A DNA stretch of 64,000 nt from Rhodoluna limnophila (GTDB lineage Bacteria > Actinomycetota > Actinomycetes > Actinomycetales > Microbacteriaceae). Shown here piece after piece: positions 58,682 to 64,000 of the stretch; position 1 is the stretch's first letter, and each line of letters opens with the position of its first letter. The stretch is from contig CAMCXL010000001.1 in NCBI GenBank assembly GCA_945883505.1, positions 124,001-188,000 on the forward strand. Direction: 5' to 3'. The notes beneath the pieces were generated by a model. It did no database searches and was not told where the DNA came from. It saw only the letters and a program-made list of their open reading frames with translations. Both the position numbers and the translations under genes were made by a program.

Positions 58682-59253
58682 GCTTTACGTGCCTTCGAAA
58701 GAATCTGTAGGGCTGCACGCAGTAGCTCCTGATCGGACTGATCGACAGTTGCAACTTTTGCTACGGCATCCCTGGATGCACGCTCGCTCCAACCTAGGCC
58801 GATTAGTCCGGCGACGGCCGATTCGAAGCTGCTAGAGCCCTTAGCTGTTGAACCCGAACCGAGCTTGCCGGCCAACGATAGAACAATAAGTTTCGAGGTC
58901 TTAGCCCCTATTCCAGATACCGCTTTGAAGGTTTGGTCCGATTCTTGAGAGACGGCTTGAGCAATCTGGTCCACGCCCAACTCGGCAAGGATTGCCAGGG
59001 CCGACTTGGGCCCAACTCCGTTTACGCTCCGAAGCAGTTCAAAAACCTCCAGCTGTTCAGCTTCCAAAAAACCGAAGATGGTCATGGCGTCTTCGCGAAC
59101 CACAAGGCTTGTAAAGAACTTGACCCTTTGCCCTTTGGTTAGAGAGCTGGAGACGGCAGTGGTGGAGTTGACTAGGTAGCCAACCCCCGAAACGTCGAGA
59201 ACGACCTGCCCATTAGAGCTAGCTGAGACCTCTCCGGTCAGTGACGCAATCAC
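58678..59253 (-). CDS. ruvA: Holliday junction branch migration protein RuvA
   Basis: 191 aa, GTG start. The OB domain (1-63), two helix-hairpin-helix motifs ([16 protein letters not shown] and [18 protein letters not shown]) and the small C-terminal domain III that binds RuvB (about 145-191) are all present. It forms a tetramer on four-way junctions. It lies 13 nt after ruvC. Confidence 0.97.
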   Translation of the reverse strand: MIASLTGEVSASSNGQVVLDVSGVGYLVNSTTAVSSSLTKGQRVKFFTSLVVREDAMTIFGFLEAEQLEVFELLRSVNGVGPKSALAILAELGVDQIAQAVSQESDQTFKAVSGIGAKTSKLIVLSLAGKLGSGSTAKGSSSFESAVAGLIGLGWSERASRDAVAKVATVDQSDQELLRAALQILSKARKA

Positions 59254-59266
59254 GCCCTTAGCCTAC

Positions 59267-59821
59267 TTAGCGTTTGCTTTTACCACTTGCTGATTTAGCA
59301 GCCTCGTGCCACTTCAGTTGAGCTTTGGTATAGCTCGTGGATGTATTCACGCCTCGGAACCCCTGACATATTGCGATAGCTAATGCATCCGCAGCATCGG
59401 CTGGCTTAGGAACTTCCTTCAAGCCAAGTAGCGATGCCACCATCAGTCCAACCTGAGCCTTACCGGCTCGGCCGGAACCGGTGACTGCGGCTTTGACCTC
59501 GGTGGGGGTGTGCATAGCAATAGGGATTGAATACTTATCCGCCAGGAAAATAGCTACGCCTGAAATTTGTGCAGTTCCCATGACAGACGAAAGATTCTGT
59601 TGCGAAAAAACCCGCTCAATTGCTATTACGTCGGGGCGATGTTTCTTTATTAGTCCCTCTAGTTCCCTACCGATGGAACCGATGCGAGCATCAAGCTCAG
59701 CATCCTTGGCCGAAAGCAGAACCAGCACATCAATAAGAGACACTTTTCGAGACTTCGAAAGTTGAATAATCCCAACTCCGCAGCGGGTAAGACCCGGATC
59801 TATACCGAGAATCTTTGTCAC
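59267..59821 (-). CDS. ruvC: Crossover junction endodeoxyribonuclease RuvC
   Basis: 184 aa, GTG start. The first catalytic Asp is in ILGIDPGLTRCGVG, the Glu in IAIERVFSQQNLSSVMG, and the last Asp pair in KPADAADALAIAICQ. It cuts Holliday junctions as a dimer. It follows the yebC-like gene after 2 nt; the order yebC-ruvC-ruvA-ruvB is widely conserved. Confidence 0.97.
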   Translation of the reverse strand: MTKILGIDPGLTRCGVGIIQLSKSRKVSLIDVLVLLSAKDAELDARIGSIGRELEGLIKKHRPDVIAIERVFSQQNLSSVMGTAQISGVAIFLADKYSIPIAMHTPTEVKAAVTGSGRAGKAQVGLMVASLLGLKEVPKPADAADALAIAICQGFRGVNTSTSYTKAQLKWHEAAKSASGKSKR

Positions 59822-59823
59822 TG

Positions 59824-60579
59824 CTAAGCCTCGAGCTCGGCTAGCACTTCCGCGGAGATATCAAAGTTTGCATAGACGTTCTGAACTTCGTCGGAATCTT
59901 CAAGGGCGTCAATTAGCTTAAAAACAGTTCTGGCGGTTTCTGAGTCAACCGGCAGCGTTGCCGCTGGAACAAACTCAACGTCGGCACTTTCATAGTCCAA
60001 TCCAGCTGCCTGAAGCGCTGTTCTTACACTCACCATGGCTGATGGGTCGGTGGTTACGATGAAACTTGATTCGCGAACCTCGACATCCTCAATTCCAGCT
60101 TCCAAGCCCACCTCAAGCACTTGATCCTCACTGACACCATCGACTTTCTCGATTGTGATGACACCTTTTCGACTAAATAGATAGGAAACGCTTCCAGGGT
60201 CTGCCATGGTGCCGCCGTTTCTGGTCACAGCCAGTCGAACATCCGCGGCTGCTCGATTCTTGTTATCTGTAAGACACTCAATTAGCAGCGCAATGCCATT
60301 TGGGCCGTAGCCTTCATAGAAGATTGTCTGGTACTCAACAGCGTCAGCATCTTGCCCAGAGCCGCGCTTGATTGCGCGCTCTATGTTGTCATTCGGCAAA
60401 GAACTCTTGCGGCCTTTTTGAACGGCGTCATACAAGGTTGGGTTGCCGTCCAAATCTGGACCGCCAATACGCGCGGCAACTTCAATGTTTTTGATCAGCT
60501 TTGCAAAAAGCTTGGCACGACGAGAGTCAATGATTGCTTTTTTGTGCTTGGTAGTGGCCCACTTGGAATGACCAGACAT
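59824..60579 (-). CDS. YebC/PmpR family protein
   Basis: 251 aa with the family start [20 protein letters not shown] and [15 protein letters not shown]. The acidic domains II/III hold [17 protein letters not shown]. It was long annotated as a transcription regulator; recent work links the family to translation of proline-rich stretches, so the name stays neutral. It lies 48 nt after pdxT and 2 nt before ruvC. Confidence 0.95.
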   Translation of the reverse strand: MSGHSKWATTKHKKAIIDSRRAKLFAKLIKNIEVAARIGGPDLDGNPTLYDAVQKGRKSSLPNDNIERAIKRGSGQDADAVEYQTIFYEGYGPNGIALLIECLTDNKNRAAADVRLAVTRNGGTMADPGSVSYLFSRKGVITIEKVDGVSEDQVLEVGLEAGIEDVEVRESSFIVTTDPSAMVSVRTALQAAGLDYESADVEFVPAATLPVDSETARTVFKLIDALEDSDEVQNVYANFDISAEVLAELEA

Positions 60580-60627
60580 TACTCTCCTCGATTGGTTTGC
60601 TAATGAATTCTAAGCCAGAACCCGAAG

Positions 60628-61197
60628 CTAGCTTTGTGCCATCCCCAGGAAGTAGCTGTGCACCGAAGAGTCTCCCGTGAGCTCGGGGTGGAAAGCTGTT
60701 GCCAGTAGGTTTTTCTGCCGCACTGCAACGATTGAGCCATCTTCAAGCTTTGAAAGCACCTCAACCCCATCGCCTGCTTCCAGAACTTTCGGAGCGCGAA
60801 TAAATGCGACCTTTGCATCTTGTCCGGCAAAACTAACCGTGGCCTCGAATGAATCAAGCTGTGAGCCAAAGGCATTTCTCTGGACTGAGATGTCCATGGC
60901 ATTTAGGCTTTGCTGCCCAGCGGCCGAGTCAACGACATTGCTGGCGAGCATGATCATGCCGGCGCAAGTTCCAAAAACTGGCTTTCCGGAGACAATGAAC
61001 TCCTGCAGTGGTTTTCTCAAATCGAAGATGTCAATCAGCTTTGACATGGTTGTTGACTCTCCGCCTGGAAGAATTAGCGAGTCGATTTCGTTCAGAGCCG
61101 TTGCGTTCCTAACTTCAAGAGTGTCAACTCCCAGCTTGGAAAGAATCAGAAGGTGTTCTCGAACATCCCCTTGCAGTGCAAAAACGCCGACGCGCAA
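60628..61197 (-). CDS. pdxT: Pyridoxal 5'-phosphate synthase glutaminase subunit
   Basis: 189 aa, a class I glutaminase. The start region is VGVFALQGDVREHL, the glycine loop is LPGGESTTMSKL, the nucleophile Cys lies in FGTCAGMIMLA and the His/Glu pair in AFHPELTGD. It feeds ammonia to PdxS. TTG start at 61197 follows the pdxS TAA with no spacer. Confidence 0.96.
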   Translation of the reverse strand: MRVGVFALQGDVREHLLILSKLGVDTLEVRNATALNEIDSLILPGGESTTMSKLIDIFDLRKPLQEFIVSGKPVFGTCAGMIMLASNVVDSAAGQQSLNAMDISVQRNAFGSQLDSFEATVSFAGQDAKVAFIRAPKVLEAGDGVEVLSKLEDGSIVAVRQKNLLATAFHPELTGDSSVHSYFLGMAQS

Positions 61198-62091
61198 TTA
61201 CCAGCCGCGCTCCGAAAGACGGTGAGGTGCAGGTAGATCAGACACGTTGATACCAACCATCGCCTCACCTAGGCCACGAGAAGATTCCGCAATAACAGCT
61301 GGGTCATTGAAGGCAGCTACTGCCTTCACGATTGCGGCTGCACGCTTGACCGGGTCACCGGATTTGAATATTCCAGAACCTACGAATACTCCGTCAGCTC
61401 CCATCTGCATCATCATGGCAGCATCGGCTGGGGTTGCAACTCCTCCGGCTACGAATAACACCACCGGTAGCTTCTTGGTTCTTGCAACTTCACGAACTAG
61501 GTCATATGGAGCCTGCAGTTCCTTGGCTGCAACGTAGAGCTCATCCTCGCTCTTGGCAGAAAGAGAGTTAATCTCACCAAGAATTGTTCTGATGTGCTTG
61601 GTCGCTTCCGAAACATCTCCGGTTCCAGCTTCGCCCTTGGATCGAATCATGGCAGCACCTTCAGAAATACGACGAAGGGCCTCTCCTAGGTTTGTTGCTC
61701 CACAAACAAATGGAACATCAAATTTCCACTTATCTATGTGGTTTACGTAATCGGCTGGTGATAAAACTTCTGACTCGTCAATGTAGTCAACCTTTAGGCT
61801 TTGAAGAACCTGGGCTTCGACGAAATGGCCAATTCTGGCCTTTGCCATAACAGGAATCGATACTGCTTTCATGATGTCTTCGATCATGTCCGGATCACTC
61901 ATTCGTGCAACGCCGCCCTGAGCTCGAATGTCAGCTGGGACGCGCTCAAGAGCCATCACGGCAACCGCTCCGGAGTCCTCGGCAATTTTTGCCTGCTCAA
62001 CGTTTACGACGTCCATAATTACGCCGCCCTTGAGCATCTCGGCTAGGCCGCGCTTAACAAGAGGGGTTGCTTCGTTTTTTGATGGACTCAT
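61198..62091 (-). CDS. pdxS: Pyridoxal 5'-phosphate synthase lyase subunit
   Basis: 297 aa TIM barrel, one of the most conserved of all enzymes. The segment [20 protein letters not shown], the lysine-bearing [15 protein letters not shown] and the phosphate-site [18 protein letters not shown] are present. It builds PLP from ribose 5-phosphate, glyceraldehyde 3-phosphate and ammonia. PLP is the cofactor of TrpB, encoded in the same window. It lies 40 nt after the HIT gene. Confidence 0.98.
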   Translation of the reverse strand: MSPSKNEATPLVKRGLAEMLKGGVIMDVVNVEQAKIAEDSGAVAVMALERVPADIRAQGGVARMSDPDMIEDIMKAVSIPVMAKARIGHFVEAQVLQSLKVDYIDESEVLSPADYVNHIDKWKFDVPFVCGATNLGEALRRISEGAAMIRSKGEAGTGDVSEATKHIRTILGEINSLSAKSEDELYVAAKELQAPYDLVREVARTKKLPVVLFVAGGVATPADAAMMMQMGADGVFVGSGIFKSGDPVKRAAAIVKAVAAFNDPAVIAESSRGLGEAMVGINVSDLPAPHRLSERGW

Positions 62092-62131
62092 GGCACCAAT
62101 TCTAACCTGCCAAAACGGACGGTTATTCCTG

Positions 62132-62656
62132 CTACTTGCCCCAGGAGGCTTGAATCTCGGCCCTTATTTCGCCGAGCAGTCTCGGAAGTGCTTTGGTTTT
62201 TGCGATTATCGGGAAGAAGTTTGAATCGTGCTGCCACCTCGGGACGATGTGCTGATGCAGGTGGTCCGCGATGCCGGCTCCGGCTATTTCGCCCTGGTTC
62301 ATTCCAATGTTGAAGCCCTGAGCCTGGGCCACCTTTCGCAGTACTTCCATCGCCTTCTTTGTGAGCTCCGCCATTTCGCTAGCTTCCTCCGCGTTGGTCT
62401 GATCGTAGTCAGGCACGTGTCTGTAGGTACAAACCAGCAGGTGCCCGGAGTTGTAGGGAAAGAGGTTTAGTAGCACAAAGCAAGTTTTGCCTCTGAATAC
62501 GATCAGGCCATCTTCGTCCGAACCCTTCGGTGCAAGGCAAAATGGACACTCGTCAGCTGGAGGTTGCTGGCCGTTTTGAATGTAGACCAGACGGTGTGGA
62601 GTCCAAAGGCGCTGGAAATTATCCGGAACACCAGGTAGGAACTCCTCGCTAACCAA
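62132..62656 (-). CDS. HIT-family protein, Ap4A phosphorylase-like
   Basis: 174 aa. The histidine triad is [10 protein letters not shown] near residue 137, and [18 protein letters not shown] resembles a zinc-binding CxxC region. The start is TTG at 62656, directly after the thrS TAG, with AAGGAG nine nt upstream. The M. tuberculosis neighbour of thrS (Rv2613c) is a HIT protein shown to phosphorolyse diadenosine tetraphosphate; this protein has the same place and layout, so a similar role is likely but not proven. Confidence 0.88.
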   Translation of the reverse strand: MVSEEFLPGVPDNFQRLWTPHRLVYIQNGQQPPADECPFCLAPKGSDEDGLIVFRGKTCFVLLNLFPYNSGHLLVCTYRHVPDYDQTNAEEASEMAELTKKAMEVLRKVAQAQGFNIGMNQGEIAGAGIADHLHQHIVPRWQHDSNFFPIIAKTKALPRLLGEIRAEIQASWGK

Positions 62657-64000
62657 CTAGACCTGCTCCTTATTTGTGATTGCATCAAGAATGAGTTTTA
62701 TTGCCTCATCAATTTTCACACCGTTGACCTGCGAACCATCGCGGTATCTAAAACTAACAGAACCGGCATCTTTGTCATCGCCCCCCGCAATCAACTGGAA
62801 GGGAACTTTGTCCTTGGTATGGTTTCGGATTTTCTTCTGCATCCGCTCGTCACTGAGGTCGATAGTTGCTCGGACTCCGCTGGCCTTTAGTTGATCAATA
62901 ACTCCTGATAGATACGGAGCAAAGTCATCAGCCACCGGTATTCCAACTACCTGCACCGGCGCCAACCAAGGTGGGAAGTGACCGGCGTAATGCTCAGTCA
63001 GCACGGCAAAGAATCTTTCGATTGAACCAAACAGTGCTCTATGAATCATCACGGGACGCTTCTTTGTTCCATCGGATGCGGCGTATTCAATGTCAAAGCG
63101 TTCGGGCAAGTTGAAATCAAGCTGAATGGTTGACATCTGCCAGGTGCGTCCAATGGCGTCCCGAGCCTGCACGGAGATCTTTGGACCATAGAAGGCTGCG
63201 CCTCCAGGGTCTGGAACCAGTTCCAAACCGGAGTCGGTTGCTACCTTGGCAAGAGTCGAGGTGGCCGCTTCCCAAATCGCGTCATCACCAACAAACTTTT
63301 CGTTCTCTGGGTCTCTGGTGGAAAGTTCAAGATAGAAATCGGTTAGCCCGTAATCGCGCAGCAGGTTCAGCACAAAGTTCAGAACCGAGGTGAGCTCGGC
63401 TTCCATATCTTCCTGTGTCACAAAAAGGTGCGCATCGTCTTGGGTCATCCCCCGCACTCGAGTCAGACCGTGCACCACTCCAGATTTTTCATACCTATAA
63501 ACCGAACCAAACTCGAACATGCGAAGCGGAAGGTCTCGGTAGGAGCGGGCCTGGGCTTTATAAATCAGGATGTGAAACGGGCAGTTCATGGGTTTTAGGT
63601 AATAATCCTGTCCAGCTTTTCGAACTACTCCATCGGCGTCGACTTCTTCATCGAGTCTCATGGGCGGGAACATACCTTCGGAATACCATGCCAAGTGACC
63701 AGAAGTCTCGAACAGGTTCGACTTGGTTATGTGCGGGCTGTAAACAAAGTCATACCCGGCAGCTTCATGCTGAGCCCTGGAGTAATCCTCCATTACCCTG
63801 CGAATAACTCCGCCCTTGGGGTGAAAAACAGCAAGACCAGATCCGATTTCTTCTGGGAAAGAGAAAAGATCCAGTTCTGCACCAAGTCGACGGTGGTCTC
63901 GCTTGGCAGCTTCTTCCAGTCTTTCGAGGTGAGCTTTGAGCTCCTCCTTCGAAGGCCAAGCGGTTCCGTAGATTCTTTGCAGCTGCTTATTGGCCTCGTT
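62657..64000 (-). CDS. thrS: Threonine-tRNA ligase, C-terminal part (cut by window edge)
   Basis: 447 codons plus stop are visible; the frame is open from the right edge, before the inner ATG at 63793. From the edge it reads [15 protein letters not shown]..., then [20 protein letters not shown], which is class II ThrRS. The class II core has [21 protein letters not shown], the zinc Cys in [25 protein letters not shown], and [17 protein letters not shown]; the anticodon-binding domain (last about 110 residues) begins [18 protein letters not shown]. About 200-240 N-terminal residues (TGS and editing domains) should lie beyond the window. Confidence 0.96.
   Translation of the reverse strand, partial: NEANKQLQRIYGTAWPSKEELKAHLERLEEAAKRDHRRLGAELDLFSFPEEIGSGLAVFHPKGGVIRRVMEDYSRAQHEAAGYDFVYSPHITKSNLFETSGHLAWYSEGMFPPMRLDEEVDADGVVRKAGQDYYLKPMNCPFHILIYKAQARSYRDLPLRMFEFGSVYRYEKSGVVHGLTRVRGMTQDDAHLFVTQEDMEAELTSVLNFVLNLLRDYGLTDFYLELSTRDPENEKFVGDDAIWEAATSTLAKVATDSGLELVPDPGGAAFYGPKISVQARDAIGRTWQMSTIQLDFNLPERFDIEYAASDGTKKRPVMIHRALFGSIERFFAVLTEHYAGHFPPWLAPVQVVGIPVADDFAPYLSGVIDQLKASGVRATIDLSDERMQKKIRNHTKDKVPFQLIAGGDDKDAGSVSFRYRDGSQVNGVKIDEAIKLILDAITNKEQV

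Noticed and set aside
60677-61225. 182-codon plus-strand open frame opposite pdxT
   Set aside because: Shadow of pdxT; no motif and no start signal.
63765-63959. Separate small minus-strand gene at the right edge
   Set aside because: It is the wrong frame of thrS. The thrS frame itself stays open from 63793 to the window edge and reads conserved ThrRS sequence.
1-64000. Mobile elements, prophage, CRISPR, defence, toxin-antitoxin or a secondary-metabolite cluster
   Set aside because: Every gene belongs to a core family in conserved actinobacterial order; no transposase, integrase, cas or repeat array is visible and the tRNA shows no attachment-site duplication.

Overview
This 64-kb window is a gene-dense piece of core chromosome from a small-genome actinobacterium, most likely a freshwater or marine Microbacteriaceae of the Rhodoluna/Aquiluna (Luna) type. 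I infer this from the gene order, which follows the actinobacterial arrangement known from Mycobacterium tuberculosis and the Microbacteriaceae, from a base composition near half G+C by eye, and from the very short intergenic gaps. Family-level placement is an inference. I count 62 protein genes, two cut by the window edges, and one tRNA. Fifty-nine of the 62 protein genes are on the minus strand. No stretch above 168 nt lacks a gene. I saw no insertion sequence, prophage, CRISPR array, toxin-antitoxin or defence gene, and no pseudogene.

Layout, left to right in window coordinates; transcription mostly runs right to left. (1) 1-8.6 kb: coaE (edge), rpsA, polA, a PaaI-type thioesterase (+), an ANTAR response regulator like PdtaR, tRNA-Leu(CAA) (+), pyk and gltD. 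(2) 8.6-13.1 kb: gltB. (3) 13.2-48.7 kb: an unbroken minus-strand run of 39 genes with no gap above about 75 nt. From its 5' end it reads rpsD, DUF948 protein, small protein, alaS, ruvX, mltG, aroE, aroC, aroK, aroB, aroQ, efp, nusB, pyrR, pyrB, pyrC, a PH-like membrane protein, carA, carB, pyrF, gmk, rpoZ, coaBC, metK, priA, fmt, rsmB, rpe, hisE, hisG, hisF, hisI, trpE, two small membrane proteins, trpC, trpB, trpA, lgt. (4) 48.8-52.3 kb: rarA (-), diverging from a membrane-anchored cyclophilin and a DUF349 protein (+). (5) 52.3-64 kb: thrS (edge), HIT protein, pdxS, pdxT, yebC-like, ruvC, ruvA, ruvB, yajC, secD, secF, rel (all -).

Together the genes cover pyrimidine synthesis to UMP, the shikimate pathway from dehydroquinate synthase through chorismate, most of tryptophan and part of histidine synthesis, glutamate synthase, PLP synthase, CoA and SAM synthesis, translation (S1, S4, EF-P, AlaRS, ThrRS, Fmt), recombination (RuvABC, RuvX, RarA, PolA, PriA) and protein export (SecDF-YajC, Lgt).

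I found no convincing undescribed system. The most informative observations are a PyrR-binding RNA hairpin directly upstream of the pyrR Shine-Dalgarno, which also argues for a TTG start; neighbours expected from other actinobacteria that are missing (mIHF between pyrF and gmk, pgsA/PIM genes between the HIT gene and pdxS, apt between secF and rel); heavy use of TTG starts, three of them directly abutting the previous stop codon; and two convergent gene pairs whose stop codons abut as TAGCTA. Several starts are re-placed here relative to the longest open frame (polA, pyk, gltD, pyrF, pyrC, pyrR, aroQ, aroE, the DUF6704-like protein).
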